Origin: SZUA-38 sp965212525
GTDB lineage: Bacteria; Pseudomonadota; Gammaproteobacteria; Xanthomonadales; SZUA-38
Direction: 5' to 3'
DNA: 64,000 nucleotides
NCBI GenBank assembly: GCA_965212525.1
Contig: CBDBVC010000005.1
Location: forward strand, 13,404 to 77,403
The translations under genes were made by a program, and so were the position numbers. The notes under the pieces are model-generated. The model saw nothing but the letters and a program-made list of their open reading frames with translations. It searched no databases and was not told where the DNA came from. Of the stretch, positions 51,816 to 61,361 are shown one piece after another. Every line of letters starts with the position of its first letter. Within the stretch, counting starts at the first letter, position 1.

Positions 51816-53105
51816 ATGGAACCATCCACTATCGGCACGATTGCCCTGCTGTTTCTGGCCTATTCACTGATCTCGGGTCGCCTGACAGGCAGCATCCTGA
51901 CTGCACCTGTCGTCTTTATCGCCCTGGGCTGGCTGCTGGGACAGGGCGGATTTTCGGTGCTGGAACTCGGCAGCGGCCACACCGGTGTACACCTGATTGC
52001 CGAACTCACGCTGATCCTCCTGCTGTTTACCGACGCCGCCCGTATCGATACCGTGCGCCTTCGACGTGATCACACGCTGCCATTGCGCATGTTGCTGGTC
52101 GGCTTGCCACTGGCAATCGTTTCAGGTGCGATTCTGGCCTGGCTGGTCTTTCCGGATTTCGGGCTGTGGCAAGCGGCATTACTGGCTGCACTGTTGGCGC
52201 CCACTGATGCCGCTCTGGGGCAATCGGTGGTGTCAGCAAAAGCGGTGCCGGTCCGAATCCGGCAGGCGATCAATGTCGAGAGCGGTCTGAACGACGGCAT
52301 TGCACTCCCGGCCGTGTTGCTGTTCGCCTCACTGGCAGGGCAGGCCCATCATGCAGGCGGCGCCGAATTCTGGATCACATTTGTCATGATGCAGCTGGTG
52401 CTGGGGCCAGTCACCGGTATCGTGATCGGTTATGTTGGTGCCAGACTGACCGATACCTGTGCCACCAATGGATGGATGGGCAGCCAGTTTCAGGGAATCG
52501 CGATTCTGGCCCTGGCCCTGCTGACCTATGTTGTTGCCGAATGGACTGGTGGCAACGGTTTTATCGCCGCATTTGTTGGTGGCCTGGTCTTTGGCAGAAC
52601 GATACGGCATGGCTGTGAATTTCTGTTTGAATTCATGGAGACAGAAGGCAATCTTCTGATGTTGCTCACGTTTCTTGTTTTCGGAGCGGTACTGCTGCCC
52701 GAGGCCATCGGGACGGTGACGCCTGCCATGTGGCTGTATGCCGGCCTCAGCCTGACAGTCATTCGAATGATTCCCATTGCAGTCTCACTCATCGGTTCGG
52801 GTGTGCGCTTGCCCACCCATCTGTTTCTTGGCTGGTTCGGGCCGCGTGGACTGGCGTCCATCCTGTTTGTCCTGCTGATACTGGACGAGGCTGAGCTCAG
52901 CCATCAACACGAGATCTTCACCGTCACCATGCTCACCGTTGCATTGAGTGCGCTGCTGCACGGCATCACGGCGGCACCTTTTGCCCTCCGGTACGGGCAG
53001 ATGGCCGCCGCAATGGGTGAATGCGAGGAAAACCAGGCCACATCGGAGTTGCCACTGAGGCAAGGGCCTGTCGATACAACAATAACCAAGGAATTCAATA
53101 CATGA
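51816..53105 (+). CDS. Cation:proton antiporter (CPA1/NhaP type)
   Basis: A 429-residue inner-membrane protein of about 12-13 helices. Key patterns: LLLFTDAARID, AALLAPTDAALGQSVVSAKA (helix with the conserved Thr-Asp) and VESGLNDGIALPAVLLFA, where the Asn-Asp pair is the CPA1-type ion site. Exchanges Na+ or K+ for H+. ATG 51816 has AAAGGGA upstream. The last four bases overlap the start of the Rieske/GltS-like gene, so the two are translationally coupled. Confidence 0.88.
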   Translation: MEPSTIGTIALLFLAYSLISGRLTGSILTAPVVFIALGWLLGQGGFSVLELGSGHTGVHLIAELTLILLLFTDAARIDTVRLRRDHTLPLRMLLVGLPLAIVSGAILAWLVFPDFGLWQAALLAALLAPTDAALGQSVVSAKAVPVRIRQAINVESGLNDGIALPAVLLFASLAGQAHHAGGAEFWITFVMMQLVLGPVTGIVIGYVGARLTDTCATNGWMGSQFQGIAILALALLTYVVAEWTGGNGFIAAFVGGLVFGRTIRHGCEFLFEFMETEGNLLMLLTFLVFGAVLLPEAIGTVTPAMWLYAGLSLTVIRMIPIAVSLIGSGVRLPTHLFLGWFGPRGLASILFVLLILDEAELSHQHEIFTVTMLTVALSALLHGITAAPFALRYGQMAAAMGECEENQATSELPLRQGPVDTTITKEFNT

Positions 53106-54715
53106 AAAAGATAGCGATTCATTCATACAGCGAACTGGCAGACAGAACCCCGGTATATGCCCTGGTTGGCGAGGTTGATCTGGTCATTGTGCGTTACGAT
53201 GACGAGGTGAGTGTGCTGTACGGTCGCTGTGCTCACCGCGGCGCACTGATGTCGGATGGTCATGTCGATGGTGACAACCTGATCTGCGGCGTTCACGGCT
53301 GGGACTATCGTCTCGACACGGGTGTCAGTGAATACAACAACAGCGAACTCCTGCCCAAGTTCAATGCCTGGGTGGACGACGACCAGGTATGGGTCGATGA
53401 AGATGAAATAACTGCATTCGCCCGCAAGCACCCCCAGCCGTGGAAACGGGACAGTTATCAGGGCCTGTACCAGGATCACACCGGGACGCCTGATGAACCC
53501 CACGTCAAGCTGATTCGTAAACTGGCAGATGAGGGGTTGAGTAAATTTGGTCACCATGGGCCAGCGGCTGCGATGGGAGTTCCGCGTGGTCAGCTGCCTG
53601 TCTGGGATGACATCCAGTTTGTGGTCGGTCAGCTGGCTCGTTTGCCGTTACTGGATGATGAAGAGGTATCCACATCGCTGGTCATCGGTCCCAACGCTGC
53701 CAGGCCCCTGGCTCTTGATATTCCACTGTTTGTATCAGACATGAGTTTCGGAGCGCTCTCGGAAGAGGCCAAGGTGTCGCTGGCGAAGGGGGCAGAGCTT
53801 GCCGGTACGGGAATCTGTTCGGGTGAGGGCGGTATGCTGCCCGAGGAACAGGCCGCAAATTCGCGTTATTTCTACGAGCTGGCCTCGGCACGTTTCGGTT
53901 TTTCCTGGGACAAGGTCAAACAGACCCAGGCCTTTCACTTCAAGGGCGGGCAGGGTGCGAAGACGGGTACCGGCGGTCATCTGCCTGGCAACAAGGTGAA
54001 GGGCAAGATTGCCGAGGTGCGTGGGTTGCCTGAGGGTGAATCCGCGATATCACCGGCACGGTTCCCTGACTGGACTTCGCTGCAACAGTACCGGGATTTT
54101 TCAGCCGAGGTTCGAGAGCGAACCGGAGGAATACCCATTGGTTTCAAGCTTTCTGCACAGCACATCGAGAAGGACATCGATGCCGCACTGGACGTCGGTG
54201 TCGACTACATCATTCTGGATGGCCGTGGTGGTGGCACCGGCGCTGCACCGCTGATTTTCAGAGACAACATCTCGGTGCCGACCATTCCGGCACTGGCCAG
54301 GGCACGACGGCACCTGGACAGCGCTGGTGCAGAGGGCGTCACGCTGATTGCAACTGGCGGCCTGAGGCACCCGGCCGATTTCGCCAAGGCCATGGCATTG
54401 GGGGCCGATGGTGTTGCCGTGTCCAACGCAGCAATCCAGGCCATTGGCTGTCTGGGCATGCGGGCCTGTAACAGCAACAATTGTCCGGTGGGTATTGCCA
54501 CCCAGAAAAAACAACTGCGGGATCGCCTGCCCGTGGAGATTGCTGCTGGCCGGCTGGCGAGGTTTTTTGGTGCTTCGGTTGATCTCATGAGCGTCCTGGC
54601 CCGCGCGGCCGGACACCGGCACCTGAACGAATTCAGCATTGACGATCTCACCACCTTCAAACGCGATATGGCCCATCTCACCGGCATTGCCTATGGCGGT
54701 GTGCAGCTGGACTGA
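53102..54715 (+). CDS. Fusion of a Rieske ferredoxin domain and a glutamate-synthase-like FMN domain
   Basis: A 537-residue fusion. Residues 1-105 are a Rieske [2Fe-2S] domain: Cys43-x-His45 (GRCAHRG) and Cys62-x2-His65 (ICGVHGWDY). Residues about 150-520 are the GltS central/FMN-binding domain: DIPLFVSDMSFGALSEEAKV, GTGICSGEGGMLPEE, FHFKGGQGAKTGTGGHLPG, IILDGRGGGTGAAPL, and a [3Fe-4S]-type motif Cys-x5-Cys-x4-Cys (GCLGMRACNSNNCPVGIATQ). The amidotransferase domain of true glutamate synthase is missing. The Rieske domain may feed electrons to FMN. Reaction unknown. Coupled to the antiporter and followed by the DUF5996 gene after 18 bases. Confidence 0.85.
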   Translation: MKKIAIHSYSELADRTPVYALVGEVDLVIVRYDDEVSVLYGRCAHRGALMSDGHVDGDNLICGVHGWDYRLDTGVSEYNNSELLPKFNAWVDDDQVWVDEDEITAFARKHPQPWKRDSYQGLYQDHTGTPDEPHVKLIRKLADEGLSKFGHHGPAAAMGVPRGQLPVWDDIQFVVGQLARLPLLDDEEVSTSLVIGPNAARPLALDIPLFVSDMSFGALSEEAKVSLAKGAELAGTGICSGEGGMLPEEQAANSRYFYELASARFGFSWDKVKQTQAFHFKGGQGAKTGTGGHLPGNKVKGKIAEVRGLPEGESAISPARFPDWTSLQQYRDFSAEVRERTGGIPIGFKLSAQHIEKDIDAALDVGVDYIILDGRGGGTGAAPLIFRDNISVPTIPALARARRHLDSAGAEGVTLIATGGLRHPADFAKAMALGADGVAVSNAAIQAIGCLGMRACNSNNCPVGIATQKKQLRDRLPVEIAAGRLARFFGASVDLMSVLARAAGHRHLNEFSIDDLTTFKRDMAHLTGIAYGGVQLD

Positions 54716-54733
54716 CAAGGAGACAAGATACTC

Positions 54734-55591
54734 ATGACACGAGATTATTTCCCCCAGCTCGATGACCCGGATCTGCCGGTTACACGTGATCTGGCGCACC
54801 AGTACTCGAAGTTGATGGGCAACTGGCTGAAGGCATACCGCACACCGCGAAAGCACTGGTGGCATGCCAGCCTGCGGCCGTCACTATCCGGGCTGACCAC
54901 CGGTGTGGTTCATGCTGCCATCGATTTCGAGATGCGACTTGATCTGCGACAGAGCGTGTTGCGTATCGAGACCACAGGCGGCAAGGAGTTTTACGAAGTG
55001 CTTCGCGGACAGTCAGCGACTGAACTGGCTGTCAGTATTGAACGTTTCCTGATTGACTGCGGCATTGACGAAGCCTTTGTGCCCCAGATTCCTGAAGCCG
55101 ACAGTGGCAAGAAGAATGCAATGAACTGGTGTACCAACAATGCCAGCACCATGGCCTGTGCACTGAACTCGGTCAGCGCCTGCATGAAGACATTCCGTGC
55201 CGGTATCCGTGAAGAGACCAGCCCGGTGCAACTGTGGCCACATCATTTCGATCTTTCGATGCTGTGGTTGTCTGGTGATCGGATTGCAGATCAGGACCCT
55301 TCGGATGAAGAGCATGCCGACATGCAGATGAATATCGGTTTTACGATGGGAGACAGCGTGATCTCACAACCGTACTTCTATGTGACGGCTTATCCGCTGG
55401 ATGGTGAGTTGCCGCAACTCGCACTGCCTTCGGGTAGTCGCTGGCACAGTGACAGGTTCAATGGTGTTGTTCTGGAATACAGGACACTGGTGACATGCAG
55501 TGATCCGGAGGATTATCTGTTGAGTCTGTGGACCGCATGTCGATCGGCTGCCGCTGTTCATTTCAGCAACCAGTCGGTCCTGGAGGTGTGA
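54734..55591 (+). CDS. DUF5996 family protein
   Basis: A 285-residue soluble protein fitting DUF5996: KHWWHASLRPSLSGLTTGVV near residue 36, LRIETTGGK, then PVQLWPHHFDLSMLWLSG and SQPYFYVTAYPLDGELPQL. No catalytic motif is known. AAGGAGACAAG precedes ATG 54734. Third gene of the antiporter/Rieske-GltS-like unit; its link to that unit suggests a shared role, but the role is unknown. Confidence 0.75.
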   Translation: MTRDYFPQLDDPDLPVTRDLAHQYSKLMGNWLKAYRTPRKHWWHASLRPSLSGLTTGVVHAAIDFEMRLDLRQSVLRIETTGGKEFYEVLRGQSATELAVSIERFLIDCGIDEAFVPQIPEADSGKKNAMNWCTNNASTMACALNSVSACMKTFRAGIREETSPVQLWPHHFDLSMLWLSGDRIADQDPSDEEHADMQMNIGFTMGDSVISQPYFYVTAYPLDGELPQLALPSGSRWHSDRFNGVVLEYRTLVTCSDPEDYLLSLWTACRSAAAVHFSNQSVLEV

Positions 55592-55749
55592 TTCAGCGAC
55601 ATGCTTTGAAGATGTCCATCGGTGTCGATGCTGTAATCAAGATGATGCGATAGTCCGGCAGAGTGTGTTCTGTGACAGGCCGTGATTTCAGATCATTTGA
55701 TCATAATGCTGTCTGCTGTTGTAGCCGGGAAACCTGATAGAATTCGCCG

Positions 55750-57531
55750 ATGAATCAATCATCGTCCTCGTTTGTCGCCCTGAGGCGACTGCTCAAGTAT
55801 GCCCGCGGCTTCCGTTCGCGAATCTGGCTGGCCTCGTTCTGTTCGGTCATGAACAAGCTGTTCGATGTCATGCCGGAAATCCTGATCGGCATTGCCATCG
55901 ATGTGGTCGTGCGGCAGGAAGATTCCTTTGTTGCCGCCATGGGCATCACCGACCCCAAGGGTCAGATGCTGCTACTTGCTGGTCTGACGCTGCTGATCTG
56001 GATTGGCGAGTCGCTGTTCGAATACCTGCTGCTGGTGCTGTGGCGCAATCTGGCCCAGGATCTGCAGCATTCAATGCGGCTGGATGCCTACCGTCATGTG
56101 CAACGGCTCGATCTGTCCTATTTCGAGGATGCCAGTTCGGGCAATCTGGTGGCCGTGCTGAATGATGATGTCAATCAGCTGGAGCGATTTCTGGATGGCG
56201 GTGCCAACAGCCTGATCCAGGTCGCCGTGACGCTATTGGCCGTTGGCGGCGTGTTCTTTGCCGTCTCGCCACAGATCGCCCTGATGGCCTTCACACCCAT
56301 ACCCGTTATTGTCATTGGCGCCTTCTATTTTCAGCGCCGTGCACAACCGCTGTATGCCCGTGTACGCGAGCAGGTCGGGCTGCTGGCATCGAGACTATCG
56401 GCCAATATCACTGGCATCACCACCATCAAGAGTTTTGCCACCGAGGATTACGAGGCCGACCGTGTGGAGCAGGAAAGCCGGGCCTATGTGGCCGCCAATC
56501 GCAAGGCGATTGCGGTCAGTTCTGCCTTCATTCCCATCATACGAATGGCCATTCTGGCAGGGTTCGTGGCCACCTTCGTGGTGGGAGGCTACAAGGTGCT
56601 GAACGGTACCCTCAATGTGGGTGCCTACGGTGTGCTGGTGTTTCTGACCCAGCGACTGTTGTGGCCACTGACCGGGCTGGCTCAGGTGGTGGATCTGTAT
56701 GAGCGTGCCATGGCATCCACGCGTCGCATACTGGATCTGATCGAGCGACCGATCCAGATCAGGGATTCTGAAGACGCCGTACCAGTCGCAGCGGTGAGGG
56801 GTGCCATCACGTACCAGGACGTCAACTTTGCCTATCAGGATGATGCACCGGTGCTGCGCGATATAAATCTGGAAATACCAGCCACCCACACAGTGGCCTT
56901 TGTCGGACAGACCGGATCGGGCAAGAGCACCCTGATCAAGCTGCTGCTGCGCTTTTACGCGCCGACAGATGGCACGATCTGCCTTGATGATGCGCCGCTT
57001 GATGAGATCAGTCTGGACAGTCTGAGGCGGCAGATTGGTCTGGTCAGCCAGGATGTGTTCCTGTTTCATGGCAGCATTCGCGACAACATTGCCTACGGTT
57101 CGCCGGATGCCAGTGATGACCAGGTGCGAGCGGCGGCCGAGGCTGCCGAAGCCACCGAATTCATCGATCGCATGCCCGATGGCATGGACACCATCGTCGG
57201 CGAACGCGGTCAGAAACTGTCTGGCGGTCAGCGTCAGCGCCTGTCAATCGCACGCGCACTGCTGAAGGATCCACCGGTACTGATCCTCGATGAGGCCACC
57301 TCGGCCGTCGACAATGAAACCGAGGCTGCGATACAGCGTTCCATCAAGCGCATTTCGCATTCACGCACCACCATCATCATCGCGCACCGACTCTCGACGA
57401 TTGTGCATGCCGATCAGATTCACGTACTCGATCAGGGGCGCATCTTGCAGTCCGGCACACATGAGGAACTGATCAGTCAGGACGGTCTCTACGGCAACCT
57501 CTGGCGGGTGCAGACGGGGCAGGGACACTGA
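55750..57531 (+). CDS. ABC transporter, fused membrane and ATP-binding domains (exporter type)
   Basis: A 593-residue half-transporter of the type I exporter family. The membrane domain (about 15-330, six helices) contains QDLQHSMRLDAYRHVQRLDL and the coupling segment TIKSFATEDYE. The ATPase domain has Walker A GQTGSGKS (386-393), Q-loop IGLVSQDVFLF, signature LSGGQ (490-494), Walker B VLILDEATSAVD and H-loop IAHRLST. It works as a dimer and probably exports a lipid, peptide or drug. 158 bases after the DUF5996 gene, so it may have its own promoter. Confidence 0.93.
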   Translation: MNQSSSSFVALRRLLKYARGFRSRIWLASFCSVMNKLFDVMPEILIGIAIDVVVRQEDSFVAAMGITDPKGQMLLLAGLTLLIWIGESLFEYLLLVLWRNLAQDLQHSMRLDAYRHVQRLDLSYFEDASSGNLVAVLNDDVNQLERFLDGGANSLIQVAVTLLAVGGVFFAVSPQIALMAFTPIPVIVIGAFYFQRRAQPLYARVREQVGLLASRLSANITGITTIKSFATEDYEADRVEQESRAYVAANRKAIAVSSAFIPIIRMAILAGFVATFVVGGYKVLNGTLNVGAYGVLVFLTQRLLWPLTGLAQVVDLYERAMASTRRILDLIERPIQIRDSEDAVPVAAVRGAITYQDVNFAYQDDAPVLRDINLEIPATHTVAFVGQTGSGKSTLIKLLLRFYAPTDGTICLDDAPLDEISLDSLRRQIGLVSQDVFLFHGSIRDNIAYGSPDASDDQVRAAAEAAEATEFIDRMPDGMDTIVGERGQKLSGGQRQRLSIARALLKDPPVLILDEATSAVDNETEAAIQRSIKRISHSRTTIIIAHRLSTIVHADQIHVLDQGRILQSGTHEELISQDGLYGNLWRVQTGQGH

Positions 57532-57623
57532 ATAACACTGATCTCGCCGAATTAGTGAGAGATCGCACATTCTCCAGCATGCCTGGCTGTACAATGGGCT
57601 GATCGACACGGAGATGAGTGCGT

Positions 57624-58037
57624 ATGTTCAAACTCCACCTGCAGCTTGACCAGGACTGCATCACGATAGGCGATCTGTCGCTCAGTCGTGTTCTGCTGAT
57701 GAATGATGCCCAGTATCCCTGGTGCATTCTGGTGCCACGTCGCAATGAGGTCATGGATATCCATCAGCTGTCACATGAGGACCAGCATCAGCTGATCCGT
57801 GAATCATCATTGCTTTCGCAGATCATGATGTCGCTGTTTCAGGGCAGAAAGATGAATGTGGCGGCGCTGGGCAATCTGGTACCGCAATTGCACTTGCATC
57901 ATATTGTCCGCTATGAGGATGATCCCTGCTGGCCATCGCCGGTGTGGGGTCAGTTGCCAGCCAGATCATACGAGCAGGATGTGCTGGAACGGGTCGTGGA
58001 AGAGCTGAAAACCCTGCTCGACATCGACACGATCTGA
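57624..58037 (+). CDS. HIT-family protein
   Basis: A 137-residue protein of the histidine-triad superfamily. The active-site stretch is VPQLHLHHIVRY (His90, His92, His93); as in the related proteobacterial subgroup the third His of the HxHxH triad is replaced, while His92 is the likely nucleophile. NVAALGNLVPQ and PCWPSPVWGQ are also subgroup marks. Such enzymes hydrolyse nucleotidyl bonds. ATG 57624 has GGAGA nine bases upstream; GTG 57618 is an alternative. Stands alone after the ABC exporter. Confidence 0.88.
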   Translation: MFKLHLQLDQDCITIGDLSLSRVLLMNDAQYPWCILVPRRNEVMDIHQLSHEDQHQLIRESSLLSQIMMSLFQGRKMNVAALGNLVPQLHLHHIVRYEDDPCWPSPVWGQLPARSYEQDVLERVVEELKTLLDIDTI

Positions 58038-58256
58038 CTGACCGCCGCAGGCAGTCACTGTGCTGTTATGGTCATGAACCGGCGCCCGCTTTTGCGACGG
58101 TCACCATGCAGAATGGCAAAATCCTTGCAAAAGAGCCCGTTTTCAGGCCTGTTTCGGGTCACAAGGCCTGGTTTTGTTACATATTTTAAACATTCTGTTC
58201 TCACCGAAGAAGTCACGGACATGCTAAGATAAACCTGTTCATATCAGGTGGTGAAC

Positions 58257-61200
58257 ATGCAAACAGGTGGTACGTCAGGGATGGGCTTAGGCTTGATCCC
58301 ACTTCTCAGGTGTTCAAATATCATACGCCAGGGGACTACTTGTGACCGATTTTCAGTCTGTCTGCTCCTGTTCACACTGTTTCTGGCACCTCTCACCCAT
58401 GCAATCGACTCCGCTCAGTGGGAAATTCATCCGGTACTGGTGGAGGATGGCCTTCCCGATTCCACCGTGTTTTCCATCGTGCAGGACCGGACCGGATTCA
58501 TCTGGTTTGGAACCACCAATGGCATCGCACGATACGATGGCTACGAATTCCGGTTGTTCCAGCACGATCCCAACAATATTCAAACCATTTCGAGCAACAA
58601 TGCCGGCAATCTGTTTGTGGATTCACGCAATCGTCTCTGGATTGGCACCTTTGGTGGCGGATTGAACCGGATCGATCTGAACTCGGGTGAGCTCACTGTA
58701 TTTCCCTACACCGGTGACACTGATGAAATACGCGTGTCGGAGAATGTTCAGACACTGTTCGAGGATCGTGACGGCACTGTCTGGATCGGTACGGCGAACG
58801 GTCTTTTCAATATCACTAGTGATGACAGGATCAGCTTCTATGGCCATGACCCCGATGACACCAGCAGCCTCAGTCATCCACGAGTCTGGGATATTCTCCA
58901 GGCTACTGATGGCAGTTACTGGGTGGGGACTTCAAACGGGCTGAGCCAGCTGAAACCCGGGCAGACCGGCTTCACAAATCATTACCTGCCGGCCGAAATA
59001 CAGACCGAGGATTCAGCGGATGAATTCAGAACGCTGCTGCAGGACAGGTCGGGAAATATCTGGATCGGGTCCTCAACAGGTCTGCACAGTTTTGATCCGG
59101 TATCACAGGAATTCAGGCGCTATACCCCTCATGATTCCGGCATCAAGATCAATCGCATCGAATCGATCCAGGCCGGGCGCATGCTGATCGCCACCAACAA
59201 CGGTGTCTACGATTTTGATATGAACCGCCGCGTCTTTGGGCGGGATGAAAATGACAATTCGATCTGGCACATATTTCCAGACCGCGATATCCGTGACATT
59301 CTCAAGGATGAATCCGGGCTGTTGTGGTTGTCAACCCGCTACAGTGGTGTGCTGAAGATCGATATTTCAGGCAATCCCATTACCCATCACAACCGGTATC
59401 TGGCAGACGACCCGGATCACCTCAAATTCAAGCGTGTGTGGGCGATCGAGAAAGACATTGACGGCACGCTGTATCTGGGCACAGCCGAAGGCGTGGTCAT
59501 GAAGACAGCTTCCGGTGAATACGAACGGGTGCTGATGGCAGACGGCGATGTCATACCGGGTGTCATACGCAGCATGCACAAGGCGGCAGATGATGGCCTG
59601 TGGATAGGCAGCACACGCGGATTGTTCTACCGTGACAAGCAAAGCGGTGAGACTACCGAGGTTCCGGCACCATTTGATCTGGTGGGATTGTCGCCGACCA
59701 ATATCTATGCCATCGAGGAGACTCGATCAGGCGAAATCTGGCTGGGTCTGTTCAATTACGGTGTGTTGCGCTGGCAACCAGACAGCGGCGTGGCCGAACT
59801 GATTCAGGACTACGATCAAGGCACACTGACCTATCTCAATGTCAGGGCTGTGTATGAAGACAGTCTGGGCACGATCTGGATCGGCACCAGTCTGGGTGGG
59901 TTGTTCCGTTATGATCCGGCGTCTGGCGATATCAGGGTTTATATTCATGATCCCAAGAATCCCGACAGTATAGCGGCCAACCGTGTCAGGACCATTCATG
60001 AGGACACCTCCGGCAGGCTCTGGGTGGCGACGTTCAAGGGGCTGGATCAATATAACCGTCAGAGTGGCAAGTTCAGTCATGTCACCACAGGTGATGGATT
60101 GCTGAGCAATTCAATACAGTCGATTCTGGAGGACAGTGAAGAAATACTCTGGATTGGCACCCAGTTCGGCATCAGCCGGTTCGACCCGGAGACCCGTGAC
60201 ATCATCAATTTCGGTGCCAGCTTCGGCATCCAGAACCAGGGGTTGAACGCCCGATCTGCACTGATCGATGAGAAGGATCATCTGTATTTTGGCAGCGTGA
60301 ATGGCTACTACGACTTTTCTCAGGATCATGTCGCCTATGTGAATCCGTATAACCCGCCGGTGACGATCACGGATATCTACATCAACAATCTGCCGCTCGA
60401 GTTCGAGCGGGTGGTTCAGGTGCCAGAGGTTCTGGAACTGAATCACCAGGCCAGGGAACTGGCCATCGAGTTTTCCGCACTTGATTACAAGTCGCCTGAT
60501 CAGAACCGCTACCTGTTCCGCGTCAGCGGGCTTTATGACGACTGGATCGATGCCAGCAAGACCCGGCGACTGATCATGAGCGGTATCGAACCGGGTGAGT
60601 ACCGTGTTGAAATCAAGGGCAGTAACAGTGACGGACGCTGGAGTGAACAACAGGTGGGGCTGTCAATTCAGGTATCACCGGCCTGGTGGGATCGTGGCTG
60701 GGTCAAGAGCCTGTTGACGCTTGCCGTGGTGCTGCTGGTGCTGGCGTTTTACAAATACAGAACTTTCAATATTCGCCGTCGCAATCAGGAGCTCGAACGT
60801 GAAGTGGCCTGCCGTACGGCTGATCTGCAACGACTGAATGAACAGCTGGCGGCCTCGGCCGATACCGACTATCTCACCGGCTTGCCCAATCGTCTCGCCT
60901 TCATTCGCAGTTTCAGTGAATTGCGCGATGCACTCGATACCGAACACATTCCGATCTGTGTGGTGCTGGCCGATGTTGATCACTTCAAGCAGATCAATGA
61001 CGAGTATGGCCATGAGGCCGGTGATGCGGTTCTCAAGCAGGTGGGCACTCTGTTCAAGACCATACTGCGAGAAGAAGACATGGTGGCACGCTGGGGTGGT
61101 GAGGAATTTGCCTTCTATCTGGTCGATACCGATGAACGCCAGGCCTGGGAAATTACCGAACGCATACGTGAATCAATGCAGAATCTGGCCATCCTCTACC

Positions 61201-61361
61201 AGAAGGAATCCATTCAGCTGACGGCGACCTTTGGTATCTGTCAGTATCATCCGGACATGTCGCTGGAGGCCTGCATCCGCAGGGCTGATGACTCTCTCTA
61301 CAAGGGCAAGTCCAGAGGGCGAAACATCGTGGTGGTTCACAAGGAAGATTTCGGGTCCTGA
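58257..61361 (+). CDS. Periplasmic beta-propeller (Reg_prop) sensor diguanylate cyclase
   Basis: About 1,034 residues: signal/anchor (SVCLLLFTLFLAPLTHA), two-component-regulator beta-propeller repeats over about 50-715 (IVQDRTGFIWFGTTNGIARYD, LFEDRDGTVWIGTANGLFNI, LQDRSGNIWIGSSTGLHSF and others), a Y_Y_Y domain (about 720-810, ALDYKSPDQNRYLFRVSGLY), a membrane helix (about 820-840), a short coiled coil and a GGDEF domain. The active site is GGEEF (Trp-Gly-Gly-Glu-Glu-Phe at 61092-61109), with DTDYLTGLPNRLAF and LADVDHFKQINDEYGHEAGD, so it should make c-di-GMP; an RxxD inhibitory site is not obvious. The propeller is thought to bind glycans or other ligands. Chosen start ATG 58257 (AGG eight bases upstream). 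Overlaps the rhomboid gene convergently by 25 bases. Confidence 0.88.
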   Translation: MQTGGTSGMGLGLIPLLRCSNIIRQGTTCDRFSVCLLLFTLFLAPLTHAIDSAQWEIHPVLVEDGLPDSTVFSIVQDRTGFIWFGTTNGIARYDGYEFRLFQHDPNNIQTISSNNAGNLFVDSRNRLWIGTFGGGLNRIDLNSGELTVFPYTGDTDEIRVSENVQTLFEDRDGTVWIGTANGLFNITSDDRISFYGHDPDDTSSLSHPRVWDILQATDGSYWVGTSNGLSQLKPGQTGFTNHYLPAEIQTEDSADEFRTLLQDRSGNIWIGSSTGLHSFDPVSQEFRRYTPHDSGIKINRIESIQAGRMLIATNNGVYDFDMNRRVFGRDENDNSIWHIFPDRDIRDILKDESGLLWLSTRYSGVLKIDISGNPITHHNRYLADDPDHLKFKRVWAIEKDIDGTLYLGTAEGVVMKTASGEYERVLMADGDVIPGVIRSMHKAADDGLWIGSTRGLFYRDKQSGETTEVPAPFDLVGLSPTNIYAIEETRSGEIWLGLFNYGVLRWQPDSGVAELIQDYDQGTLTYLNVRAVYEDSLGTIWIGTSLGGLFRYDPASGDIRVYIHDPKNPDSIAANRVRTIHEDTSGRLWVATFKGLDQYNRQSGKFSHVTTGDGLLSNSIQSILEDSEEILWIGTQFGISRFDPETRDIINFGASFGIQNQGLNARSALIDEKDHLYFGSVNGYYDFSQDHVAYVNPYNPPVTITDIYINNLPLEFERVVQVPEVLELNHQARELAIEFSALDYKSPDQNRYLFRVSGLYDDWIDASKTRRLIMSGIEPGEYRVEIKGSNSDGRWSEQQVGLSIQVSPAWWDRGWVKSLLTLAVVLLVLAFYKYRTFNIRRRNQELEREVACRTADLQRLNEQLAASADTDYLTGLPNRLAFIRSFSELRDALDTEHIPICVVLADVDHFKQINDEYGHEAGDAVLKQVGTLFKTILREEDMVARWGGEEFAFYLVDTDERQAWEITERIRESMQNLAILYQKESIQLTATFGICQYHPDMSLEACIRRADDSLYKGKSRGRNIVVVHKEDFGS

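Noticed and set aside
54101..54865. Minus-strand frame (254 codons) opposite the Rieske-GltS-like gene
   Set aside because: Shadow of a well-supported gene that continues across the gene boundary without any signal.
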